A stretch of DNA of 64,000 nucleotides. Origin: Robertmurraya dakarensis. Its GTDB lineage: Bacteria; Bacillota; Bacilli; Bacillales; Cytobacillaceae. The notes beneath the pieces are model-generated. The model was not told the origin of the DNA. It did no database searches and was given only the letters and a program-made list of their open reading frames with translations. The stretch covers positions 2,811,279 through 2,875,278 of the forward strand of contig NZ_LT707409.1 of NCBI RefSeq assembly GCF_900156875.1, given 5' to 3'. Of the stretch, positions 16,674 through 23,309 are shown one piece after another; the stretch's first letter is position 1; every line of letters begins with the position of its first letter. A program made the position numbers and the translations under genes.

Positions 16674-17321
16674 TTATATACCCACTTTCAGTTTCATTAA
16701 ATTTAATTGTGCTGTCATCTTTCTCGTTTGATGAGAACCTACCTGACTTCTTCCAGCAACACTTAATCCCGTCTGAATTTGATCATCAAACAGGATTTCA
16801 TCAACAAAGCCATGTCGTAAAGCCTGTTCTGGTGTTAGCCATGTTTCAGCATCAAACATTGACAATAGCTCACTCTCCGTTTTGCCTGTTTTTAATCTGT
16901 AGGCATTTGCCAGAGTTTGATTCACGTTCTTTAACACACCTGACATATGATTCATGTCCCTATAATCACCGCTTGCGCCATGAATAGAGGCATTGTGAAT
17001 CATTATCTGCCCCACAGGGGTGATTCGCACCACATCTCCAGCCATGGCAATGACCGATGCTATACTCGCTGCTAGACCAACAATATTGACCGTTACACGC
17101 CCTCCGTTGAGGGAGTAGGCTCTTAAAGCCGAATAAATCTCACTCCCGGCAAACACATCTCCGCCACCCGAGTTAATGTCCACTTCCACAGGTTGACCTT
17201 TAGCCTCAGCAAGTTGTTCATGAACAATTTTAGGACTTGTTGCTTCTATATCAAGCCATTCGTAAACGGGGTAATCATTGTTTGAGACGATTGCGCCTTT
17301 GATCATAATTTTTTTTGCCAT
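16674..17321 (-). CDS. ClpP-like (S14) phage head-maturation-type protease
   Basis: A 215-aa serine protease of the ClpP fold as used by phages for head maturation. The catalytic triad is visible: Ser86 in GLAASIAS, His109 in MIHN and Asp157 in FDAETWLTP, with spacing close to that of ClpP, and the DINSGGGDVFAG motif near residue 48. In complete phages such genes lie between portal and capsid genes; here neither is present. I use the ATG at 17321; an ATG 48 nt upstream overlaps the preceding gene. The middle gene of a three-gene operon. Confidence 0.9.
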   Translation of the reverse strand: MAKKIMIKGAIVSNNDYPVYEWLDIEATSPKIVHEQLAEAKGQPVEVDINSGGGDVFAGSEIYSALRAYSLNGGRVTVNIVGLAASIASVIAMAGDVVRITPVGQIMIHNASIHGASGDYRDMNHMSGVLKNVNQTLANAYRLKTGKTESELLSMFDAETWLTPEQALRHGFVDEILFDDQIQTGLSVAGRSQVGSHQTRKMTAQLNLMKLKVGI

Positions 17322-17340
17322 TTGGTTGTCTCTTCTTTCC

Positions 17341-17607
17341 TCAGTAAAATGTCGGGACAGATGGCTCATGTTTCATTGCTTCTCTTGCCTCTATTTCAAG
17401 TTGCTTATTTTTCAATTGTTCCAGTTGAAATAAGGCTTTTTCTTTTGCTGTTGTTGGCTGTTTTTCTTCATTCTTTTGTGCTTCCAGTGCTTTTTTCAGA
17501 TACCAATTGTTCTGCCATTCTTTTATTTTTTCCGGGTTCTGCTTTCGATAATTTCTCATGTACTCTCGATGGTAAGCCCGTTTCCCTTCTGTGATTAATT
17601 CATCCAC
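17341..17607 (-). CDS. Small basic phage-like protein of unknown function
   Basis: An 88-aa protein with a Tyr/Arg/Asn-rich N-terminal part (AYHREYMRNYRKQNPEKIKEWQ) and a Lys/Glu/Gln-rich helical C-terminal part. Similar short proteins with this Tyr-Arg-Lys pattern are frequent in Firmicutes prophages, with no known function. GTG at 17607 is preferred over the GTG at 17616 because GAGGTG lies 6 nt upstream of it. It leads the operon with the ClpP-like protease and borders the putative replication origin. Confidence 0.7.
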   Translation of the reverse strand: MDELITEGKRAYHREYMRNYRKQNPEKIKEWQNNWYLKKALEAQKNEEKQPTTAKEKALFQLEQLKNKQLEIEAREAMKHEPSVPTFY

Positions 17608-17720
17608 TTTGCACACCTCTTCTAATTTATCTTTTATCCTTAATTTTAATATTCCTAATGTTTAAATTATTATTCATAAGTCATACTATTAAATGGACAT
17701 TTTATAAATATTTGGTCATC

Positions 17721-17800
17721 ACATCGCCACACCTAACTACTTTGTAGGTGTCGAAAACCTCTACAATTAAGCCAGCCATTAAAGGCTGGTCTTTTATTTT
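17721..17800 (+). ncRNA. Candidate small RNA ending in an intrinsic terminator, beside the origin
   Basis: On the + strand a first hairpin (ACACCTA / TAGGTGT, 17729-17751) is followed by a second one (GCCAGCC / GGCTGGT, 17771-17790) with a T-rich tail (CTTTTATTTT). No protein gene lies upstream on this strand that would need a terminator. A short RNA transcribed against the leader of the ClpP-like operon or the replication region is possible. No clear promoter was identified. Confidence 0.4.
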
Positions 17801-17893
17801 CACTTTCCATTATCTATTACCCAATGCAATAAACCTTTTACCCATAATGATGACCCGTTATTCGATTATTGCGACTCAAAAAAAACACATCGA

Positions 17894-18222
17894 TGTGGTC
17901 AAACATGGTTAAATTGTGGTGTGCTTCAACCTTGCAGCACCAAGGATTTTTGGTAAATAACCACAAAACCACAATTTTTTACTGAAATTATTTTTTTTTC
18001 ATTTTTTTAAAGCAAGGTGATCTCTTTTATTTTTATAGAAACAAAAAAGATACCAATATAAATATATAAAATTTAAATTAAGTTCAGTTGATTATTTTAT
18101 TTAGCTTTTTTTTAAAAAAAAGTTGTGGTTTTGTGGTTTTTTCTTTCAATCCCTTTGAAGAGTAGAGCTAAGACCGACCACAAAAAAACCACATCGACCA
18201 CGATTCAGTACAAAATTGTGGT
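17894..18222. other. Putative satellite replication origin: two iteron clusters flanking an AT-rich segment
   Basis: The 7-mer TTGTGGT/ACCACAA and close variants occur at 17894, 17914, 17960 and 17968 on one side, and at 18123, 18131, 18177, 18188, 18197 and 18216 on the other. The two inner pairs (17960/17968 and 18123/18131) are 8 bp apart and in mirror orientation. Between them lies about 148 bp of almost pure A/T. The locus directly follows the primase-helicase gene. Staphylococcal pathogenicity islands have the same plan: iterons bound by the Rep helicase flanking an AT-rich melting region next to rep. Confidence 0.72.
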
Positions 18223-18234
18223 TGATGTGATTGT

Positions 18235-20061
18235 TTAGATAACTTTTTTCTCTTTGAATAACCAATTTGATTTTCCTTTGAATGATGTATTCTTGAAATC
18301 TAAGCTGTGAACTTCTAAAATAGTTTCTTTTAATTGCTTATTGTTTAAAGGAGTTCCACCGACATTCTCTTTATGCCAAGTCAGATAATCATCGTGAACT
18401 TGAGGAGAACGTTTATTAATAAAATAGTCTTTGCCTTTAGAACGTACCCAAGCGAGAGAAGAATTATTTTCTTCGTGGTATTGCTCCGTATAATCCCTAA
18501 TTTTCTTTGATTCCGAAAAATTCCGTTCCTTATATAACCTCTTGTATGCTTCTATTACAAGCTTCAACCAATATTCCATGGCTTCTTGCGAGGTTAATTT
18601 TTTCTGTATGTCTGGATCATCAGCCTTCGGTTTTGCAAAAGCCGGACACATTTTTACCCGGCGCTTCCACGCCTCCCCTTTTTCAGAGGTTTTTAAGATA
18701 TGGTTTGTTGTAAAAATTTGAGTTGCTGAAATTGCTTCATGGAATGAACTTTTATACAAATTCCGTAATTCTATGTCATCATAAGCAGTCAAATTTTTGA
18801 GCACTTGTATTTGGGCTTTGTTAATCATTTTGTCCTCTCTCAAATCATCACAGCAGTTAGCTAGTTTCCCTCGTATACTAATTAAGTAACTTTCATCGGT
18901 GAAACGGTGTAATGGAACGGATGAAACATTTTCACTTCCCAAAAAAGTCCGTATTATATTCAATAAGACTCCTTTACCATTTCCACCATCTCCATGTAAA
19001 AATATAGCCTTTTGAAAGTGTTTACTGCCACGTTTTACATTGATGTCTGTAATAAGAGCATGGGCCATAATTTCCGGTATGAATTGAATGTAAGCTTCAT
19101 CATTACCAGTGAAAGTTCTAAGGAACTCGTCCACCACTGGCACAGGTGTAGCCTCAGGATCATATGCAATATCAATGTAATAAGGTGTAAAATCTGTATA
19201 GTTAAAATCCAACCACTGACCGTTGTATAAGTATCCGTTATTAAATTTGATTACCCAACCTTCTGGTGGCGCACTAACAAATGGAGCACAAATTTCTATT
19301 TGTCTAATCACTTCGTTTACATAACGACTCTTTTGACCTTTAAGCTCTTGGGCGACTTTACTTTTAACATAATTGTCCCCTTTACAGTAATGATTCCGGT
19401 CATAAAAATATAGGGAATCATTAAATCTTACAATTCTTAATTTATCTATCAATTGTCTAGCTGCATCATATTCGTTATTGTTTTCAACCTTGATGGTGTC
19501 ATCTTGAATCAGTGCGTCAAGTTCTTTTTTCTGTAATGAAAGAGGTAATGAAAAAGTATCACTAATAACAGGAGAGTTACTATTAATAAACTTTAAAATT
19601 TCTATATAATTTTTTACAACATGCTTTATTTTTAATTTATGAGCAAATAACATATTTTTTCTATTAACTAGTTCTCTGTCATAGATATCCTCTTCATCCT
19701 CATAGCGCCTTTCATCAGGATCACCTGTATATTTGTGAAACTCCTCAGCGTCTTTAATACAAGTTAAAAAATCAGGCAATTCTTGTCTATCACCTTCGTT
19801 TTCAATATCTTCTGGTATTTCCTTTTCGGTACATATCTCCCATCTTACCTTGAACCCTAAAGCACAAACTCCTTCGGGCTCATGCTTATATAAAACAGGT
19901 TTATTGAACCACATACGAATACTATTGTCTGTCTCGCACATTTCTGTTTCAATATTAAACGTGTAAAGCATGTCATCAATAATATCTATGTCTACATCTG
20001 ATATATCTACCATTATTATTTCATCAACAACTGTATGTTCTTGGCTACCTTCCAATTTCAT
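18235..20061 (-). CDS. P4/D5-type phage primase-helicase (SF3 ATPase)
   Basis: A 608-aa replication protein. The C-terminal half is a superfamily-3 helicase of the phage/plasmid primase P4 type, with Walker A GDGGNGKG at about 357-364, a Walker B/sensor stretch ANCCDDL near 401-407, TNH and an arginine-containing WKRRV segment. The D5-type middle region (FNNGYLYNG...) precedes it, and the N-terminal 200 residues are unassigned. It probably binds and unwinds the adjacent iteron origin. The frame extends 32 codons further, but the ATG at 20061 has GAGGG 8 nt upstream. It follows a small HTH gene by 16 nt. Confidence 0.88.
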   Translation of the reverse strand: MKLEGSQEHTVVDEIIMVDISDVDIDIIDDMLYTFNIETEMCETDNSIRMWFNKPVLYKHEPEGVCALGFKVRWEICTEKEIPEDIENEGDRQELPDFLTCIKDAEEFHKYTGDPDERRYEDEEDIYDRELVNRKNMLFAHKLKIKHVVKNYIEILKFINSNSPVISDTFSLPLSLQKKELDALIQDDTIKVENNNEYDAARQLIDKLRIVRFNDSLYFYDRNHYCKGDNYVKSKVAQELKGQKSRYVNEVIRQIEICAPFVSAPPEGWVIKFNNGYLYNGQWLDFNYTDFTPYYIDIAYDPEATPVPVVDEFLRTFTGNDEAYIQFIPEIMAHALITDINVKRGSKHFQKAIFLHGDGGNGKGVLLNIIRTFLGSENVSSVPLHRFTDESYLISIRGKLANCCDDLREDKMINKAQIQVLKNLTAYDDIELRNLYKSSFHEAISATQIFTTNHILKTSEKGEAWKRRVKMCPAFAKPKADDPDIQKKLTSQEAMEYWLKLVIEAYKRLYKERNFSESKKIRDYTEQYHEENNSSLAWVRSKGKDYFINKRSPQVHDDYLTWHKENVGGTPLNNKQLKETILEVHSLDFKNTSFKGKSNWLFKEKKVI

Positions 20062-20077
20062 TCTTGCTTCCCTCACT

Positions 20078-20305
20078 TTAATTTTTATCCTGGTTTTCCA
20101 CAATCTCAAAATTTTCATTGAAATCGCATTCCAAAATATCCGATATTTGCTTAGCAACTGAGGGACTTGGACTTCTTGTTCCTTTTAAAATGAATCCAAT
20201 ATGATGTTTTGAAACCCCAAGTGTTTTTGCCAAATCGGTATTAGAAAACCCTTTACGAATGAGCCATTTCTTTAACTTTACTTCGTCTTTAATTTGAATT
20301 TTCAT
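20078..20305 (-). CDS. Small XRE-family helix-turn-helix protein
   Basis: A 75-aa protein with a Cro/CI-type helix-turn-helix (FSNTDLAKTLGVSKHHIGFILKGTRSPSPSVAKQISDIL). Start ATG at 20305 follows GAGGT by 5 nt; an in-frame ATG eight codons earlier has no ribosome binding site. It is the first gene of the replication operon and is divergent from the 171-aa repressor gene, the usual arrangement of a Cro/antirepressor-type protein facing a CI-type repressor. Confidence 0.85.
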   Translation of the reverse strand: MKIQIKDEVKLKKWLIRKGFSNTDLAKTLGVSKHHIGFILKGTRSPSPSVAKQISDILECDFNENFEIVENQDKN

Positions 20306-20463
20306 ATAATACCTCTTTCTTGTATTCAAATGAGAACATTATCCATCTTTTACATTCTGATGAAAATTATTCATAAAAGGATATAAAAGATAAAAAGATG
20401 TTTCTAGTGAATACATGTATGGCAATACTGATGTAAGGCACAACAGAACAGGAGGCTTTACAT

Positions 20464-20979
20464 ATGAACAAATTCGGGAGTTATTTGAAGGATTTACGAA
20501 AACGCAATTCTTTGACAACAAGAAGGCTAGCTGATCTGACTAATGTATCAGCATCTTATATCTCAAACGTGGAAAATGGAAAACGTGGAATACCTTCTGC
20601 AGAGGTTTTAGAACGACTTGCTGAAGTATTGCAAGCTGACTATGTTGAATTTCTAAAAGCAGCCGGTCATACTGCTATACCCATTCCTTTTGGCGATACA
20701 TTGAATAAAGGAAATTTATTATTTAAAGTACCTTATGAGGAAAATGTTTTTAATCCAGAGGATAGGGTTATGACTACCAGAGCGCTTACAGAAGCAGAAA
20801 TCATGAAAAGATTTTTTGATTTAGATCGGCTGCTGAATGCTGAGAAAACATTAAATTATAAAGGAATCACTTTTACGGACAAACAAAGGCAACTATTAAA
20901 AACATTTCTAGATGCTCTTTTAAGCAATCTAAACCCGAATGAAAACTCCGCCAATTGGCAAAATGCTAAAATAGAATAA
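20464..20979 (+). CDS. XRE-family repressor of the replication operon (CI/Stl-like)
   Basis: A 171-aa protein with an N-terminal XRE helix-turn-helix (FGSYLKDLRKRNSLTTRRLADLTNVSASYISNVENGKRG) and a 100-residue C-terminal domain without a LexA-type Ser/Lys protease signature that I can see. The missing protease motif suggests derepression by a protein partner (as in SaPI Stl proteins) rather than RecA-driven self-cleavage; that is inference. AGGAGG lies 7 nt before the ATG. It faces the HTH-primase operon. Confidence 0.85.
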   Translation: MNKFGSYLKDLRKRNSLTTRRLADLTNVSASYISNVENGKRGIPSAEVLERLAEVLQADYVEFLKAAGHTAIPIPFGDTLNKGNLLFKVPYEENVFNPEDRVMTTRALTEAEIMKRFFDLDRLLNAEKTLNYKGITFTDKQRQLLKTFLDALLSNLNPNENSANWQNAKIE

Positions 20980-21088
20980 CACGCCTTTGGCTTCCCTTTA
21001 CAATTTAACCATACGCCCACAGAGGCCCGTAAAGGCCATTCCCCGGCGTTTTAAGGGTATTCGATAAATATATTCTTGGAGCGCAAAG

Positions 21089-21117
21089 AAGGCAGCCACT
21101 AAAAAAGTGACTGCCTT
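21089..21117 (-). terminator. Hairpin downstream of the excisionase-like gene
   Basis: Minus strand AAGGCAGTCACT / AGTGgCTGCCTT with a T-rich loop, ten bases past the stop codon; only a short, imperfect T tract (CTTCTTTG) follows. On the + strand it would also follow the repressor gene. Confidence 0.65.
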
Positions 21118-21127
21118 AATAAGTGCT

Positions 21128-21418
21128 CTAATCCCATTCTATGACGCCACCTTTTTTTCTAACATCTATTTTCCAACGATTGATATATTCCTCTACGTCT
21201 TTACGATGGAATAACCACTTCTTTCCCACCCGTATAGAAGGAAAATCCGGATTGTATATAAATAATTTTTCTACCGTTGGTCTGCTTAACATAAGCATTT
21301 TACAAAGTTCCTTTGTATCCATAAATATTGTTTGACGTTCAACTTCCTCCGCCCTTTTTCGGATTTCCTCTAAATACAATTCTTTAAATTCACTTTCATC
21401 AATAGAAAAGTTAATCAT
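21128..21418 (-). CDS. Excisionase-type helix-turn-helix protein (Xis/AlpA-like)
   Basis: A 96-aa protein with an acidic N-terminus and a MerR-like winged helix (DTKELCKMLMLSRPTVEKLFIYNPDFPSIRVGKKWLFHRKDVEEYINRW) typical of excisionase-family DNA-binding domains in Firmicutes integrative elements. It lies divergent from the 140-aa repressor and close to the integrase, so a role as recombination directionality factor or activator is likely. Its GGAG-type site is just upstream of ATG at 21418. Confidence 0.85.
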   Translation of the reverse strand: MINFSIDESEFKELYLEEIRKRAEEVERQTIFMDTKELCKMLMLSRPTVEKLFIYNPDFPSIRVGKKWLFHRKDVEEYINRWKIDVRKKGGVIEWD

Positions 21419-21473
21419 GTCAGTTCCTCCTTAGTTGGTTATTGTTTTTAATACATTTCACAAAGCAAAATAC

Positions 21474-21535
21474 AAACTGTCAGTTTATATAATGCAAATT
21501 AACACAATTAAAAAACAAATGCAAACTATCAGTTT
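21474..21535. promoter_or_regulatory. Two operator-like repeats between the excisionase and repressor genes
   Basis: AAACTGTCAGTTT at 21474-21486 and AAACTATCAGTTT at 21523-21535 are near-perfect palindromes, 49 bp apart, located between the divergent xis-like and repressor genes. They are the natural binding sites for the XRE repressor encoded to the right. Confidence 0.7.
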
Positions 21536-21584
21536 ACAAATTAAAATTTTTAGATATACTGTGAATGAAAGGAGGGGATTTTTA

Positions 21585-22007
21585 ATGAAGAGTTTTGGAA
21601 AGTATCTCAAAACGAAAAGAAAAGAAAAAAATCTTTCAATGAATAAACTTGGGGAACTAACTGGGATTACCGCTATGTATATTTCACAGCTTGAAAGTGG
21701 GAAACGTGTTAAGCCATCAATTGAAGTATTAGAAAAGCTTTCAGAAAGCTTAGAAGTTCCATACGAGGATTTAATGGTAGCAGCAGGATATATTGACCCA
21801 GATGATTATATAAGAATGAAAAACGAAAGAGAAGATAGAGACTGGTCACTTATACAAGAAGAAATTGAAAAGGAAGAAGAACAAGAGCCATTCTACCTTG
21901 ATTTTTTACTGGATTCCAATCGTCCACTATTTTTTCAGGACAGGCTTCTGACAACAGAAGAAAAAGCAAAAATAAGAAGCCTTATCGAAATTGTTTTAAA
22001 GGATTGA
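21585..22007 (+). CDS. XRE-family repressor adjacent to the integrase
   Basis: A 140-aa protein with a helix-turn-helix at residues 1-60 (FGKYLKTKRKEKNLSMNKLGELTGITAMYISQLESGKR) that resembles the first repressor in its N-terminus, followed by an acidic, Glu-rich region. The start ATG lies 8 nt after AAAGGAGGGG; the open frame upstream of it covers the operator region and is not coding. It ends 16 nt before the integrase gene, so both are probably one transcript, and it should repress xis and itself through the flanking palindromes. Confidence 0.87.
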   Translation: MKSFGKYLKTKRKEKNLSMNKLGELTGITAMYISQLESGKRVKPSIEVLEKLSESLEVPYEDLMVAAGYIDPDDYIRMKNEREDRDWSLIQEEIEKEEEQEPFYLDFLLDSNRPLFFQDRLLTTEEKAKIRSLIEIVLKD

Positions 22008-22023
22008 AAGGGGAAAATGCATC

Positions 22024-23187
22024 ATGGCAAACATAAGAAAATTATCAAGCGGAAAATATCAAGTCCGTGTTCACAAGGATGGAAAACTAGTAAGCATTGG
22101 GACTTTCAGAACGAGTAGGGAAGCTGAAATAGCTGCAGGAAAAGCGGAAGAAAGAAAAGACTTGGGTCAAAATATAACAAATAAAAATACACCCTTCGAG
22201 TTTGTTGTGGAAGAATGGCTGAAATGGAAAAAGCGCACAACCAAAGATTCAACCTATAGGCAACTCGAAGTGATTATAAGAAATCATGTGATGCCTGCAT
22301 TTGGTCACAAAAAGGTTGCAAAAATCACAAGAATTGAAATAAAAGATTGGCTTGCAGCTTTCGGTGAATGCGACAAGAGTGGAAAGCCAAAATACTCAAT
22401 TGGTTCAAGACGTAAATATCTTTCAGTGATTAAAAGCATTTTGTTTTATGCTGTCCAAGAACTTCGGGTACTTGGAGATAATCCGGCAGATAGATTGAAG
22501 ATAGAAGTGCAGGATAATGTTGCTTTGAAAAAAGAAGATGAAAAGGTGAAGTATTTCAGCCTAGAGGAAATGAATCAGCTTTTGGACTATTTAAAAACGT
22601 ACAAGCATCAACGGTTCCCCGAATACCGAATATATTACATGTTGATTTTCTTCCTCTACAAAACTGGTTTAAGGATATCAGAAGCTCTTGCTTTAAGATG
22701 GGATGATATCGAAGGAAATATGGTCAATATCAATAAACAAACAAGTCGGGATGATAATAACAAAGTAATCATTTCAACATTAAAAAACAATTGCTCGTAC
22801 CGTACAATTCAAATTGAAGATGAAGTAATTCGAGAACTGAAAAAATTCAAGGCAAAGCAAAATGAATTGATTTTAGGGAATCCAAGATTCCACAAAAATG
22901 AAGACAGCATTATCTTTCAAAATTACAACGGGCATTATCTCACACCATCAATCATTCGTGAAACGATTCAGAACTATCATCAAGCTTCCGAAGTTGAATA
23001 TAGAGGCTTGCACGCTTTTAGGCACACCCACGCCACCTTATTACTTGAATCAGGTGTAAGTGAAATTTATGTAGCAAAAAGATTAGGTCATAAAGATACG
23101 AAGGAATTAAGTAGAACTTATGGGCATATCACTAATAAAATACAAACAGATGAGCTTGCAAAATTCTCTGCATACACCTCAAGATAA
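22024..23187 (+). CDS. int: Tyrosine-family site-specific integrase
   Basis: A 387-aa integrase. The N-terminal arm-binding domain (residues 1-50, SSGKYQVRVHKDGKLVSIGTF) is followed by a core-binding SAM-like domain and the catalytic domain with Arg217 (TGLRISE), His330-x-x-Arg333 (HAFRH), His356 (LGH) and the nucleophile Tyr366. It resembles the Tn916/phage-type integrases of Firmicutes. It lies at the right end of the element, pointing at the attachment site in sufB, with arm-type repeats just behind its stop codon, so it is the enzyme responsible for integration here. Confidence 0.95.
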   Translation: MANIRKLSSGKYQVRVHKDGKLVSIGTFRTSREAEIAAGKAEERKDLGQNITNKNTPFEFVVEEWLKWKKRTTKDSTYRQLEVIIRNHVMPAFGHKKVAKITRIEIKDWLAAFGECDKSGKPKYSIGSRRKYLSVIKSILFYAVQELRVLGDNPADRLKIEVQDNVALKKEDEKVKYFSLEEMNQLLDYLKTYKHQRFPEYRIYYMLIFFLYKTGLRISEALALRWDDIEGNMVNINKQTSRDDNNKVIISTLKNNCSYRTIQIEDEVIRELKKFKAKQNELILGNPRFHKNEDSIIFQNYNGHYLTPSIIRETIQNYHQASEVEYRGLHAFRHTHATLLLESGVSEIYVAKRLGHKDTKELSRTYGHITNKIQTDELAKFSAYTSR

Positions 23188-23193
23188 AAACTT

Positions 23194-23229
23194 ACTTGGC
23201 AAAAACTTGGCTAGAAGGCAAACTCGGCA
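23194..23229 (+). other. Right-arm integrase binding sites (putative)
   Basis: ACTTGGCA at 23194 and ACTTGGCT at 23205 are direct repeats 11 bp apart, with a further variant ACTCGGCA at 23222. They match the three-site cluster at the left end in sequence and phasing. Confidence 0.7.
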
Positions 23230-23245
23230 CGAGCCAAATATAAGA

Positions 23246-23272
23246 AAAACCCCGATATAACGGGGTTTTTTC
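23246..23272. terminator. Bidirectional terminator brought by the element, serving int and sufB
   Basis: AAAACCCCG / CGGGGTTTTTT hairpin with an ATATA loop, flanked by A and T runs. Rightward it ends the integrase transcript; leftward it lies 5 bp beyond the sufB stop and replaces the terminator displaced to 8033-8077. The 14-bp sequence AAACCCCGATATAA is repeated at 8167-8180 without the second stem arm. Confidence 0.85.
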
Positions 23273-23276
23273 TTTA

Positions 23277-23309
23277 TTATCCGATAGAACCTTCCATTTC
23301 GAACTTGAT
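23277..23309 (-). other. Attachment site (right end) inside sufB
   Basis: The last 33 bp of the intact sufB gene; 30 of 33 positions match the copy at 8088-8120. The encoded peptide and stop codon are the same in both copies, so the element carries a replacement for the end of the gene it enters. Confidence 0.9.

Larger units (their letters stand above)
8088..23309. mobile_element. 15.2-kb phage-satellite-like (PICI-like) integrative element inserted in the 3' end of sufB
   Basis: Bounded by two imperfect copies of the last 33 bp of sufB (30/33 identical). Gene set from the right: tyrosine integrase, repressor, excisionase-like HTH, second repressor and a small HTH, P4-type primase-helicase, iteron/AT-rich origin, ClpP-like phage protease operon, then cargo (cupin; MocR, PhzF, MFS and LysE genes; an unknown three-gene operon). 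I see no terminase, portal, capsid, tail, lysis or conjugation genes, so it resembles a phage-inducible island or a cut-down prophage rather than a complete phage or ICE. Integration keeps the SufB reading frame intact. Confidence 0.88.

Noticed and set aside
8088-23309. Integrative and conjugative element (ICE)
   Set aside because: No relaxase, coupling protein or type IV secretion genes are present.
8088-23309. Complete prophage
   Set aside because: No terminase, portal, major capsid, tail, holin or endolysin genes; only a ClpP-like protease and replication/control genes of phage type.
23188-23309. tRNA gene as the integration target
   Set aside because: No cloverleaf or CCA-type tRNA 3' end at either boundary; the duplicated sequence is the sufB coding end.
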